In this document: one piece after another, positions 8,731 through 17,484 of the stretch
Numbering within the stretch: the first letter of the stretch is position 1
Layout: every line of letters starts with the position of its first letter
Assembly (NCBI GenBank): GCA_026416715.1
Contig: JAOAEQ010000017.1
Location: 4,870 to 68,869 of the forward strand
Length of the DNA stretch: 64,000 nt
From: a bacterium
Lineage (GTDB): Bacteria > UBP4 > UBA4092 > JAOAEQ01
Direction of reading: 5' to 3'
Notes under the pieces: model-generated
Seen by the model: the letters and a program-made list of their open reading frames with translations, nothing else
The model's database searches: none
Told to the model about the DNA's origin: nothing
Made by a program: the position numbers and the translations under genes

Positions 8731-9903
8731 ATGGCTAACAAAGTATATTTTGGTTCCGCTAAACAGTATCAATTAAAAGCAGAAGAAACTTTACCAGCTA
8801 AATTAGATTTAATTCTCGATAAACTCGCGATTCGCGACCGAGTAAAGAACGAAATCGTTGCCATCAAAATGCATCTGGGTGGTAATGTCGGCTATTCGAC
8901 CATACATCCGGTTTTTGTCAGAAAGGTGGTTAAAGCGGTGAAAGATGGTGGCGGAAAACCATTTGTAACCGATACGACTCGGTCAGCAATTTCTGCAGCC
9001 GAACGCGGATATTCTACCGAAACTCTCGGATGTCCGGTGTATCCAATCTCTGGTTTACAGGAAAAATATTTCTATACTTTCCAAAAAGTATATCGAAACA
9101 TTCAAGAATGGAAAATGGGCGGATTTATTCACGATGCCACGTTTCTTATAGATTTCGCGCATGTTAAAGGGCATCCTTCATGCAGTTATGGCGGCGCCAT
9201 TAAAAACTTGGCTCTTGGAGGATTTATCGGTGAAACACGGGCGAACATACATGATGTCGTTCATTTCGAACCCTACTGGTTTCCAGAACAATGTTCGGAT
9301 AGAAAAACGATGCAGAAAATAATTGACTCGTGCCCGATGCAAGCACTGGTTTTTGATAAGAAAGACTCGCATAAATTGCATTTGCATTTTGAACCGTGCA
9401 ATCAATGTTTTGAATGTTTGAAAGTCGCACCGGATGGCGCATTGAAACTATCGCCGGAGTTATTTGCTTCGTTTCAGGTAGCGTGTGCTATTGCAGCGGG
9501 ATTAGTTTTATCAACGTTCAGACCGGAAAAACGGGTTTTCATTAATCTCATCAATAACGTTACGCCGGTTTGTGATTGTTTTGGATTCACTGGAATGCCA
9601 ATTTTACCGGATATTGGTATTCTCGGTTCAGATGATATCGTAGCAATTGAACAAGCATCGTTAGATTTATTAAAACCACATAAAATTTTAGCAGAAAATC
9701 TACCAGGTGAAATGCGATATCAACCGAGGGTTAAAGGTCACCCGTTACAGAAAATTCATGGGGTATATAAAGACCCGTATATTGTGGTGCAAGAATTAGA
9801 AAAACTGGGGTTTGGAAGTCGAAAATATGAATTGGTTGATGTGTATCCGGTGAAACGACCGAAAGAATTCAAATCTGCGTATATTCCCGCAGATGAGAGA
9901 TAG
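8731..9903 (+). CDS. DUF362 domain protein with ferredoxin-like insert
   Basis: A 390-aa cytoplasmic protein of the DUF362 family (COG2768). Characteristic segments are KMHLGGNVGYSTIHP, PFVTDTTRS, the HVKGHPSCSYGGAIKNLALG core, and INLINNVTPVCDCFGFTG near residue 285. A Cys-rich stretch CNQCFECLKVAPDGAL near residue 230 looks like half of a ferredoxin domain. The family is usually annotated as iron-sulfur-cluster-binding with unknown activity. The start is supported by a good ribosome-binding site. It is convergent with the next gene, separated by a shared hairpin. Confidence 0.85.
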   Translation: MANKVYFGSAKQYQLKAEETLPAKLDLILDKLAIRDRVKNEIVAIKMHLGGNVGYSTIHPVFVRKVVKAVKDGGGKPFVTDTTRSAISAAERGYSTETLGCPVYPISGLQEKYFYTFQKVYRNIQEWKMGGFIHDATFLIDFAHVKGHPSCSYGGAIKNLALGGFIGETRANIHDVVHFEPYWFPEQCSDRKTMQKIIDSCPMQALVFDKKDSHKLHLHFEPCNQCFECLKVAPDGALKLSPELFASFQVACAIAAGLVLSTFRPEKRVFINLINNVTPVCDCFGFTGMPILPDIGILGSDDIVAIEQASLDLLKPHKILAENLPGEMRYQPRVKGHPLQKIHGVYKDPYIVVQELEKLGFGSRKYELVDVYPVKRPKEFKSAYIPADER

Positions 9904-9921
9904 GAAAACCAACAAAAAAAA

Positions 9922-9975
9922 TCAAAAACGGAAGAACTCACGATACTACCTGGTTTTTTGTTCTTCCGTTCTCAC
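9922..9975. terminator. Bidirectional hairpin / heptamer-register palindrome
   Basis: AACGGAAGAAC (9927-9937) pairs perfectly with GTTCTTCCGTT (9960-9970) around a 22-base loop holding a T6 run. It separates two convergent genes and could terminate both. Its words (GAAGAAC, GTTCTTC) match other dispersed palindromes of this window. Confidence 0.6.
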
Positions 9976-9998
9976 GATTCTTGGTATTACCCGATAAT

Positions 9999-11081
9999 CT
10001 AGCCTAATTCTTGTTGCGCTTTCAATTCTGCAATTCGTTTCTTTTCCGCTCTCGCTAAGAAGCCGACAGCGATAAAAATGAAAATTAACGATATCCAGTC
10101 TTCTTTTTTAGGATATTTACCGCCGAAAATAACTGCAAATAACAACGTCGCGGTTGTCCCCGCAACCAATGAGGTTAGCCGATTTGATAGTCCAGCAAAA
10201 GTTGCGGTTCGTCCTTTAAACATAAACAAAAATACTGAAAAGAACGCTAGAATTCCATAGGGTAAACCGGAAGCGATTTCCCAAGGCCAATATTTTGTTG
10301 GATTGCTAAGTGCTTGCTGATAGAGAACAACTGCTTTCGCATCGGAACGTACCAGATAGAATAAAATTAATCCTACAATGAACATCGTAGATGAAGCAGC
10401 AATTTGTTCAATGGCAAAAAATCCTTTATTATCTTGCGGGACACCTTTCCCGCGAGTATTCCGAAAGTAATTCATAATATAGAGACGGATGAAATATGCC
10501 GTTAAATAGCTGCCTAAAATTGCCATCGCTGCCGGCGAATGTAAAAAATCAAATCCACCAGCTTTTTTACCAAAAATAATATGGACACTTACCGCAATTA
10601 TCGCAAAAATCACCGCTACTTCTTCCTCCCAATAAACCTTCTTATGGAGGATACCCTGTTTAATTTGAATCGCATCAATAATTCGACTGATCACAATTAT
10701 GCTTCCGCGCATAATTACCATCGCAACCATAACCGAAATCGGCAACAGATACATCAAGGTAGTCGTGGGAATAACCACTGCGGTGCAGATTCCGGAAGGT
10801 ATGATGTAATAAATCTCTACTGGAATTTTCCATTTCCCGAATGGAACTAACTGATTCGATTTGAGCCGATACCAGCGGTAGAGAAATACTATCGCTAAAC
10901 AAATTAAACTACCACCTATCGTGTTATATACCAAGTATTCCATTTCGCCGACCCCAAGCAATCCTTTATCTGCTGGTCCGGTGAAATATTTTACGGCGAC
11001 TCCCGTTATAACATACAAAAAGAAATACCACGCACAAAATGTTATTAGTTGCCGAGTACTACCTTCTTGCACTTTACCCAT
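9999..11081 (-). CDS. Polytopic membrane protein, DMT-like transporter
   Basis: A 360-aa integral membrane protein with about ten hydrophobic helices, a KKRIAELKAQQE cytoplasmic tail and no signal peptide. The arrangement and length fit the drug/metabolite-transporter superfamily, with repeated four- to five-helix halves (for example LPISVMVAMVIMRGSIIVISRI and FAGLSNRLTSLVAGTTATLLFA), but no specific family motif is seen, so the substrate is unknown. The second of two overlapping ATGs is the start; GAGG lies about 9 bases upstream. It follows the P-loop kinase gene after 25 bp, so the two are probably one operon. Confidence 0.55.
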   Translation of the reverse strand: MGKVQEGSTRQLITFCAWYFFLYVITGVAVKYFTGPADKGLLGVGEMEYLVYNTIGGSLICLAIVFLYRWYRLKSNQLVPFGKWKIPVEIYYIIPSGICTAVVIPTTTLMYLLPISVMVAMVIMRGSIIVISRIIDAIQIKQGILHKKVYWEEEVAVIFAIIAVSVHIIFGKKAGGFDFLHSPAAMAILGSYLTAYFIRLYIMNYFRNTRGKGVPQDNKGFFAIEQIAASSTMFIVGLILFYLVRSDAKAVVLYQQALSNPTKYWPWEIASGLPYGILAFFSVFLFMFKGRTATFAGLSNRLTSLVAGTTATLLFAVIFGGKYPKKEDWISLIFIFIAVGFLARAEKKRIAELKAQQELG

Positions 11082-11106
11082 ACATTTAATCCTCTTTTGA
11101 AAAAAG

Positions 11107-11820
11107 TTATTTTTTCATTAGGTTCCACAACCGACCGAAAACATCTTCTAACGCCGGTCCAAGTTTTGCAGGGTCATCGGTTTTTTCCGGTTCGTTATCG
11201 AAAACGACATACGGAACTTTATATCCTTTAATTTCGATGAAACCTTCATTACCAGGTGCAATCTTATCCCAATCGTTAATTTTATAGTAATATTCCATCT
11301 TATCATCTGGTAACGAATGGTATAAAACGCTATCCTCTAGTCCTTTCCGGGCACGGCGCCGATTCTTGCGGCAGGATTCTTCATAAGATACTTTAATATA
11401 ACAAATTCCCGCATGTTGTAAGATCGCTTCGGATAAATAGGAAAATGCTTCTGCAAATGCGTTTTCACCGCCGCGCGCGAATTCAATGATGGCGGTATTC
11501 TCTTCGAGGAAATTCGGATTATCGCGCAGTTTTTTAGCAAACGCATTGTTGATTTTTTCAATACAAACGTTCCATAAAAATTCATCTTTAAAATAATAAT
11601 CCGACCGCGTATGTAATCGTTCTTTACCATATTTTTCGAGAATATCATCTTCTTCAAACCAATCCCAGATATAAGGAAAATCATCGATTTCAACAAATGC
11701 CCCGATATGAAACCGTTGTTTGCGTTCTTCGATCGGTGTCTTTTTCAGATAATCAATCACTTCACTTTTGCCAGCCGCTGGACGACCGATTAAGATTATG
11801 ACTGGAAACGTATTTGCCAT
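11107..11820 (-). CDS. P-loop nucleoside/nucleotide-kinase-like ATPase
   Basis: A 237-aa soluble P-loop protein. IILIGRPAAGKSEVIDYL at the N terminus is the Walker A; the following EIDDFPYIWDWF and the KNRRRARKG lid-like segment suggest a nucleoside- or shikimate-kinase-like fold rather than a motor ATPase. The in-frame start at 11871 is rejected because ATG 11820 has an excellent GGAGGAGG ribosome-binding site. It precedes the membrane transporter gene by 25 bp and they likely act together, perhaps phosphorylating an imported compound (inference). The substrate is not identifiable. Confidence 0.65.
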   Translation of the reverse strand: MANTFPVIILIGRPAAGKSEVIDYLKKTPIEERKQRFHIGAFVEIDDFPYIWDWFEEDDILEKYGKERLHTRSDYYFKDEFLWNVCIEKINNAFAKKLRDNPNFLEENTAIIEFARGGENAFAEAFSYLSEAILQHAGICYIKVSYEESCRKNRRRARKGLEDSVLYHSLPDDKMEYYYKINDWDKIAPGNEGFIEIKGYKVPYVVFDNEPEKTDDPAKLGPALEDVFGRLWNLMKK

Positions 11821-11991
11821 ATTTCCTCCTCCGTTAACCGCAGAAGATCGTATATAATTTAATGGTAGCATTATAGCGAACTTTGAAAAGTAGTGTCAAT
11901 GATTTTCCGCTTGCTGAATCTATAAAATTCCAGTAGAATAATGTTGCAATTAGATACAATTAATGCTGTATAAAATGAAAGGTGGGATTTT

Positions 11992-12630
11992 ATGAAGGTT
12001 AGACTTATGCTGCTATGTTGGTTGAGTATACTTTTTAGCATAGGAATTTGTTTTGCTGAACCAACTAATTATACCGCAATGATGGTTATGGATACCATGC
12101 AATCGAATTATGCACGCGATGGCAAGAAAATCCGCACCGAAATGAATATAGGTGAAATGGGCAAAATGATTCATATCGTTCGCGCTGATGTAAAAAAGAA
12201 TATTATGCTTAACCCTGCGACAAAGATGTATTTTGAAAATGTCTGGGAAGAAAATAAGATGCAATCTGACCCGGCAATGTTCGAGAGTGATCCCAACTAT
12301 AAAATAGATAAGGTGAAGGTTGGTACAGAAACAATCGATAAACATCCGTGCGTCAAATATACCGTAACGATTACTAATAAAAAAACTGGCGAAAAACATA
12401 CCGGCACGATTTGGGAAGCAACCGATTTACAGAATCTGGTAATTAAATATGAAATGATACAGGATAATAAAAAGATGACGATAGAATGGAAAAATATTAA
12501 GTTGAATGCGGCAACCACGGATATGTTTGAAGTTCCTGCTGGATACAAAAAAGCGAACAGTATGATGGAATTGATGGGTATGGGAGCTATGGGTGGAATG
12601 CCAGGACGGTCACGGGGGAAAATGCCATAG
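11992..12630 (+). CDS. Secreted DUF4412-like / LolA-fold-like protein
   Basis: A 212-aa exported protein. MKVRLMLLCWLSILFSIGICFA is a Sec signal peptide with an AFA-like cleavage context (CFA-EP). The mature part reads as an antiparallel sheet: YTAMMVMDTM, KKIRTEMNIGEM, IMLNPATKMYFE, CVKYTVTITNKKTGEKHTG and FEVPAGYKK, which fits DUF4412 and other outer-membrane-lipoprotein-carrier-like periplasmic proteins. The tail is Met/Gly-rich. The ribosome-binding site aaaggtggg is strong. It stands alone and ends in a clear terminator, so function is not indicated by neighbours. Confidence 0.65.
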   Translation: MKVRLMLLCWLSILFSIGICFAEPTNYTAMMVMDTMQSNYARDGKKIRTEMNIGEMGKMIHIVRADVKKNIMLNPATKMYFENVWEENKMQSDPAMFESDPNYKIDKVKVGTETIDKHPCVKYTVTITNKKTGEKHTGTIWEATDLQNLVIKYEMIQDNKKMTIEWKNIKLNAATTDMFEVPAGYKKANSMMELMGMGAMGGMPGRSRGKMP

Positions 12631-12685
12631 TAAGGATACTTACTATCTTGCGGAGAATAGGGATATCGAGTAAAATAATATTGAG

Positions 12686-12721
12686 ATGCCGTTCCAATAT
12701 TGCTATTGGAACGGCATTTTA
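12686..12721 (+). terminator. Intrinsic terminator of the secreted protein gene
   Basis: A perfect 14-bp stem (12686-12699 with 12704-12717), TTGC loop, then TTTTATT. It lies 56 bp past the stop codon and 13 bp before the tRNA-Thr gene. Confidence 0.85.
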
Positions 12722-12733
12722 TTCGCAATATCA

Positions 12734-12809
12734 GCCGGCGTAACTCAGATGGTAGAGTAGCTGATTTGTAATCAGCCTGTCGGGGGTTCGAGTCCCTCCG
12801 CCGGCTCCA
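12734..12809 (+). tRNA. tRNA-Thr (anticodon UGU)
   Basis: 76 nt including encoded CCA. Acceptor GCCGGCG/CGCCGGC, D-arm with CAGATGGTAGAG, anticodon loop TTTGTAA giving UGU, T-arm GGGGTTCGAGTCCC. It is followed 50 bp later by tRNA-Tyr on the same strand. Confidence 0.95.
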
Positions 12810-12859
12810 TCATTTTAAATTTTTGTTGTTTCGTGGTACAATAATACGCTAAATATCGA

Positions 12860-12944
12860 GGACAGGTTCCCGAGCGGTCAAAGGGAGCAGACTGTAAATC
12901 TGCCGGCGATGCCTTCGGAGGTTCGAATCCTCCCCTGTCCACCA
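12860..12944 (+). tRNA. tRNA-Tyr (anticodon GUA)
   Basis: Class II tRNA with acceptor GGACAGG/CCTGTCC, discriminator A and encoded CCA, anticodon loop CTGTAAA giving GUA, long variable arm GCCGGCGATGCCTTCGG, T-arm GAGGTTCGAATCCTC. Confidence 0.95.
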
Positions 12945-13125
12945 TTCTTCATAGCTATCGTATAGGGAATATATAGTAACAGTGCTTAATTTTGATTTAA
13001 AGAAATATCATCGTATAATCAACCTCTACCATAGTTTTATCTTAAGTTAATTGGTTAATCATCTATCTATTTAAGCGAGTATTTATAGCATAAAAATATT
13101 TGCGAAGATTAGCATAATTCTATAG

Positions 13126-13171
13126 TATAATGCTGAATAGTCAATGAGAAGACATTGGCATTCAGCATTAT
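13126..13171 (+). promoter_or_regulatory. alaS -10 element overlapping a long palindrome in the leader
   Basis: TATAAT (13126-13131) leads into a nearly perfect inverted repeat: 13127-13145 pairs with 13153-13171 (ATAATGCTGAAT against ATTCAGCATTAT, with a few internal mismatches) around AGAAGA. It sits 26 bp before the alaS start. The position fits an operator or an RNA hairpin at the 5' end of the transcript. A matching -35 is not evident. Confidence 0.55.
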
Positions 13172-13196
13172 GTGTTTATAGCGCCAGGAGCGTTTT

Positions 13197-15833
13197 ATGC
13201 TTACGAAAGAAATCCGGTTACGTTTCTTAGAGTTTTTTCAACGGTATGGACATACGTTAGTACCCAGCGATGGGTTAATTCCAAAGCATGACCCAACGTT
13301 ATTATTTACCAGTGCTGGAATGGTGCAGTTTAAAGACCATTTTCTGCAGAAGATTAACCTCGAATATACCCGTGCTGTTTCGTGTCAAAAATGTTTACGA
13401 ACCTCTGATATAGAAAATGTTGGTCGTACCGCTCGCCATCACACCTTTTTTGAAATGCTCGGTAACTTTTCATTTGGCGATTATTTTAAACAGGAAGCAA
13501 TTCGCTGGGCATGGCAGTTTGTTACCGAAGAATTGCATCTGCCTAAAGAAAAATTATGGATTTCAATTTATACCGATGACGATGAATCGTTTAATTTCTG
13601 GCATACAGAAGCTGGTGTAGCGGCAAATCGGATTGTCCGATTAGGGAAGGAAAGCAACTTCTGGCAGATGGGTGAAACAGGTCCTTGTGGACCCTGTTCT
13701 GAGATTCTGATTGACCAAGGAGAAAATGTAGGGTGTCGGAAACCGAATTGTTCTCCAGCATGTGATTGCGATCGGTTCCTTGAGTTCTGGAATTTGGTTT
13801 TCACTCAATTTGACCGTCAAGCGGATGGAACTTTACTTCCCTTACCCAAGAAAAATATTGATACTGGCATGGGATTAGAACGAACCGCAGCAATTGTTCA
13901 AGGAGTACGGAGCAACTTCGAGATAGATTTATTTCGACCGCTAATTCATTACATTCATGAGTTTACGGATATCCGCTATGGAAGTGATGCGAAATCCGAT
14001 ATATCGTTTCGGGTTATCGCTGACCATAGTCGTGCGTTAACCTTTGCTATCAGTGAAGGTATTCTCCCTTCGAACGAAGGACGCGGGTATGTTATCCGTC
14101 GGATTCTTCGTCGCGCCTATCGCCATGGAAAATTATTGGGAATAGAAGAACCGTTCTTATATCGAGTAGCCGGCGAAGTGGTTGAGTTGATGCAGGATAC
14201 GTATCCGGACTTGCGAACGCGCTGGCAACATACTTCAAACATTATTCTTACGGAAGAGAAACGGTTCGAAACCACACTCAACCAAGGATTAGCGCTACTG
14301 GATGAATGGATCAATAAATTAAAACAAACTGGGGATACCGTTATTCCTGGAGAAATTGCGTTTAAACTCTACGATACGTATGGGTTCCCATTAGATTTAA
14401 CTATGGATATTGCTGCAGAAAATCAACTTACCGTTGACCAATCCGGATTTAACGCTGAATTATCTCTGCAGCAGGAACGAGCTCGAGCTGCATGGGTTGG
14501 TTCCGGTGAACAGAAAGTATCTGATGTCTATCATCAGATACAGAAACAATTCGGGGATACGGAATTTCTTGGGTATAAAAAAGAAAAGCTTCATGCAAAA
14601 CTACTCGCGATAATTAAAAACGGACAAATTGTTGAATCGGCTGAACCCCACGAGACGGTTGAACTTGTGTTTGACCGAACCCCGTTTTATGCAGAATCCG
14701 GCGGACAGGTTGGAGACACCGGATGTATCACTAAAGGAAAAGGGACTAAAGCTGAAGTTTCTACTACGGTCAAAAAAGTTGGGAATTCAATTATCCATCA
14801 GGTGAACATTCAAAAAGGAAAAGTTAACGTTGGAGAAAACTATCTTTTAACCGTTGATAGTGAAAAACGGTATAACACCGCACGAAACCATACGGCTACG
14901 CATCTCCTGCATACTGCATTACGTCGCGTGCTCGGTGACCATGTGCATCAATCTGGCTCGTTAGTCGCTGCAGACCGACTCCGATTCGATTTTACTCACT
15001 ATCAAGCGCTAACCGAAGAAGAACTTAATCGCGTTGAAGAAATTGTTAATCAACAAATTCAAAACAATCTCCCAGTTAAAGCACTGATTTCGTCGGTTGA
15101 GGAAGCGAACCGGCTTGGTGCAATCGCTTTATTTGGTGAGAAATATGGGAAATTGGTTCGCGTGATTAAAGTTGCGGATTTTTCGATTGAACTGTGCGGT
15201 GGAATCCATGTAGCGCGGACTGGTGATATTGGTTTATTTGTTATTGTAAGCAGTGGTGCTGTTGCCGCCGGAGTTCGCCGAATTGAGGCGGTTACCGGAA
15301 AAACCGCATTTCACTATCTGAAAAAAATGCAACGGATACTATTTGATACCGCAGAATTAGTTAAATCTGAGCCAGATAAACTATATTCACGAATTGAATC
15401 GCTAGTCGCTGAAACTAAACAACTACATAAAGAAATTGAAAAACTTAAAACGCAGAAGACCTCAATTAATTTAGAATCAATCCTGCAATCAGCTGTTGAA
15501 ACTAATGGTATCAAAGTTATTGCTCAGAAAATAAAAGATGGTGACCAGAAAACATTATTGAGTATAACTGACCAGTTAAAAGCCAGACTGCATAATTCGG
15601 TAGCTGTTCTCGGGTCGAGTTTAGCGGATAAAGTTTACTTAATTGCGCTGGTTACTAAAGATTTAACCAATCGGGTTCATGCGGGAAAATTAATCCAGCG
15701 AATTGCAGCGATAGTTGATGGTGGCGGCGGTGGTCGGCCTGACCTTGCTCAGGCAGGCGGGAAAAATCCAGCGAAATTAGATGAGGCGTTATCCCAGGTT
15801 CCTGAATTCGTTAAACAGATGATGCAGAGATAA
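13197..15833 (+). CDS. alaS: Alanyl-tRNA synthetase
   Basis: An 878-aa class II alanyl-tRNA synthetase of normal length. Order of domains: catalytic core with motif 1 to 3 landmarks such as TSAGMVQFKDHF, RHHTFFEMLGNFSFGDYF and the DTGMGLERTAAIVQG segment; tRNA-recognition domain; editing domain with HTATHLLH and CGGIHVARTG zinc ligands; coiled coil around residues 710-755; and C-Ala domain with DGGGGGRPDLAQAGG. It charges tRNA-Ala and hydrolyses Ser/Gly-tRNA-Ala. A palindrome lies in the leader and may serve autoregulation. The weak caggag ribosome-binding site is 11 bases from the ATG. Confidence 0.98.
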   Translation: MLTKEIRLRFLEFFQRYGHTLVPSDGLIPKHDPTLLFTSAGMVQFKDHFLQKINLEYTRAVSCQKCLRTSDIENVGRTARHHTFFEMLGNFSFGDYFKQEAIRWAWQFVTEELHLPKEKLWISIYTDDDESFNFWHTEAGVAANRIVRLGKESNFWQMGETGPCGPCSEILIDQGENVGCRKPNCSPACDCDRFLEFWNLVFTQFDRQADGTLLPLPKKNIDTGMGLERTAAIVQGVRSNFEIDLFRPLIHYIHEFTDIRYGSDAKSDISFRVIADHSRALTFAISEGILPSNEGRGYVIRRILRRAYRHGKLLGIEEPFLYRVAGEVVELMQDTYPDLRTRWQHTSNIILTEEKRFETTLNQGLALLDEWINKLKQTGDTVIPGEIAFKLYDTYGFPLDLTMDIAAENQLTVDQSGFNAELSLQQERARAAWVGSGEQKVSDVYHQIQKQFGDTEFLGYKKEKLHAKLLAIIKNGQIVESAEPHETVELVFDRTPFYAESGGQVGDTGCITKGKGTKAEVSTTVKKVGNSIIHQVNIQKGKVNVGENYLLTVDSEKRYNTARNHTATHLLHTALRRVLGDHVHQSGSLVAADRLRFDFTHYQALTEEELNRVEEIVNQQIQNNLPVKALISSVEEANRLGAIALFGEKYGKLVRVIKVADFSIELCGGIHVARTGDIGLFVIVSSGAVAAGVRRIEAVTGKTAFHYLKKMQRILFDTAELVKSEPDKLYSRIESLVAETKQLHKEIEKLKTQKTSINLESILQSAVETNGIKVIAQKIKDGDQKTLLSITDQLKARLHNSVAVLGSSLADKVYLIALVTKDLTNRVHAGKLIQRIAAIVDGGGGGRPDLAQAGGKNPAKLDEALSQVPEFVKQMMQR

Positions 15834-15945
15834 TGTCAATGCGAAATGTTAAATTAAAACCCAATTTGACACATTGCAACATGAGATACTTTGGGATTAA
15901 ACCATTTGACACTGATTAATCTTATACTACTTTCTACGTTTCATT

Positions 15946-16365
15946 ATGTCTATTCTCGGTCTTGATGTTGGGGAAAAACGTATCGGCGTGGCTATTTCAG
16001 CTGGCGATGGAAATATTGCGGTTCCGTTAAAAGTTCTCCATCGGATGTCAAAAGAAAAAGATATTCGAGAAATTAAAAATATTATTGCAGAAAATAAGGT
16101 TACTGAAATTGTGGTTGGGTTACCTCGACGGCTTGATGGAACACTCCAGATTCAAGCGGATAAAGTTCAACGGTTCATCCAGCTGTTGCAAGAACATATT
16201 GATATCCCAATTCATACCTGGAACGAATGGCTGACCTCCAAAGAAGCGGAACGAACCCTTATTACAGCTGATGTATCCCGGCAAAAAAGGAAACAGGTGA
16301 TCGATAAACTCGCAGCGGTATTAATCCTACAGGGGTATCTTGATGCGCATGAAACGAAAAAATAA
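15946..16365 (+). CDS. ruvX: Putative pre-16S rRNA nuclease RuvX (YqgF)
   Basis: A 139-aa RNase H-fold protein. GLDVGEKRIGVA is the diagnostic N-terminal motif with the first catalytic Asp; EIVVGLPRRLDGT supplies the second strand; WNEWLTSKEAERTL corresponds to the usual DERLTS(x)EA box, with the Asp-Glu replaced by Trp-Asn-Glu; DKLAAVLILQGYLD matches the final conserved D-x-xAA-ILQ-YLD. The family trims pre-16S rRNA 5' ends. It overlaps mltG by 23 bp, an arrangement common in bacteria, so they share an mRNA. Start ATG follows an AT-rich leader with no clear ribosome-binding site. Confidence 0.93.
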   Translation: MSILGLDVGEKRIGVAISAGDGNIAVPLKVLHRMSKEKDIREIKNIIAENKVTEIVVGLPRRLDGTLQIQADKVQRFIQLLQEHIDIPIHTWNEWLTSKEAERTLITADVSRQKRKQVIDKLAAVLILQGYLDAHETKK

Positions 16366-17404
16366 AATCATTTTAGCTATCATTATATTTCTGCTCCTTG
16401 ATATTCTGATTATTCTCTACATCAATATTTATACCCCTTACGATAGTAAATACTATTCGCGCACGGTTATTATCCCCCCGAAAACCAGCACCTACGGAAT
16501 AGCGTTATTATTGGAGCGAGCAGAATTAATCAATTCACCGCTGTTATTCGTTTTGTATGTTAAACTCGGCGGCGCCTCGAAAAGTCTGAAAGCCGGAAAC
16601 TATCAGCTCGATTCGCAGATGAGTTTAGCTGAGATCGTCAATCGGTTACAGGTTGGAGCAGAAGCTACCGGTTCAATGGTAACTATTCCGGAAGGATATA
16701 ATCTCGAACAAATTGCTAATCTTTTGCAATCTCGGGCGATTGTAACCGCAACAGATTTCATTGCCGCAGCGCAGTCCCCGGAATATTTAGCTCGATATCG
16801 AATCTCGCGCAATAATCTGGAAGGATACTTATTTCCGGATACCTACCGTTTCTATCCGAATATTCCGGCAAAAAAAGCTATCGATTTGATGCTCGTTGAA
16901 TTCGATAAACAGGTTATCCCGCTTTATGAAAATGCTAAGAAACATACGAAATTTTCTCTCGACCAGATAATCACGTTAGCGTCATTAATCGAAAAAGAGA
17001 CTGGCGGTGAAAGCGAGAAAAAACTTATTTCCGCAGTATTCCATAATCGGCTTAAACGCGGCATGCCACTCCAATGCGACCCGACCATACGATATATTGT
17101 TAAAAAACCGACAGAGCTGTTAACGAAAGAAGATATGCAGGTCGAATCACCGTATAATACGTATTTACATCGAGGATTACCTCCGGGACCAATCTGTAAT
17201 CCGGGATTATCATCGATCGAAGCGGCGTTACATCCAGACCCGAGCGGATATCTCTATTTCGTTTCCCGCAACGATGGCACGCACGAATTTAGTTACACGC
17301 TGCAACAGCATAATATAGCTGTGCTCAAATATCAGAGAAACAATAAGGATAAAAACGGAGAAAGCGTAGGAGCGCTTGATACGGCAACCACGACAGCCCA
17401 ATAG
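16343..17404 (+). CDS. mltG: Endolytic murein transglycosylase MltG
   Basis: A 353-aa single-pass membrane enzyme that cuts nascent glycan strands and terminates peptidoglycan elongation. ATG 16343 is preferred over the in-frame TTG just before because AGGGG lies 7 bases upstream. An N-terminal transmembrane segment (IILAIIIFLLLDILIILY) is followed by a LysM-like region and the YceG catalytic domain: NLEGYLFPDTYRF, LASLIEKETGGESEK with the catalytic Glu, AVFHNRLKRGMPLQCDPT, SPYNTYLHRGLPPGPICNPG and AALHPDPSGYLYFV. The reading frame starts inside the end of ruvX. The Gln/Asn-rich tail is variable. Confidence 0.96.
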   Translation: MRMKRKNKIILAIIIFLLLDILIILYINIYTPYDSKYYSRTVIIPPKTSTYGIALLLERAELINSPLLFVLYVKLGGASKSLKAGNYQLDSQMSLAEIVNRLQVGAEATGSMVTIPEGYNLEQIANLLQSRAIVTATDFIAAAQSPEYLARYRISRNNLEGYLFPDTYRFYPNIPAKKAIDLMLVEFDKQVIPLYENAKKHTKFSLDQIITLASLIEKETGGESEKKLISAVFHNRLKRGMPLQCDPTIRYIVKKPTELLTKEDMQVESPYNTYLHRGLPPGPICNPGLSSIEAALHPDPSGYLYFVSRNDGTHEFSYTLQQHNIAVLKYQRNNKDKNGESVGALDTATTTAQ

Positions 17405-17409
17405 CGGGA

Positions 17410-17465
17410 TTCAATATTCATTGGCAAAGTTCAAATACCAAATTCGTAAAGTGTAAAGGAACAGG
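17410..17465. repeat. Heptamer-register repeat stretch
   Basis: Eight consecutive 7-base words in one register, most with CAAA or TAAA at the same place (GCAAAGT, TCAAATA, CCAAATT, CGTAAAG, TGTAAAG). It lies between the convergent mltG and sugar isomerase genes, with no classical terminator. Confidence 0.5.
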
Positions 17466-17484
17466 TTAAGGTGTTGTGGTTGCG

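Noticed and set aside
12945-13196. T-box or other riboswitch before alaS
   Set aside because: No specifier loop, T-box sequence or antiterminator was found; only the palindrome is supported.
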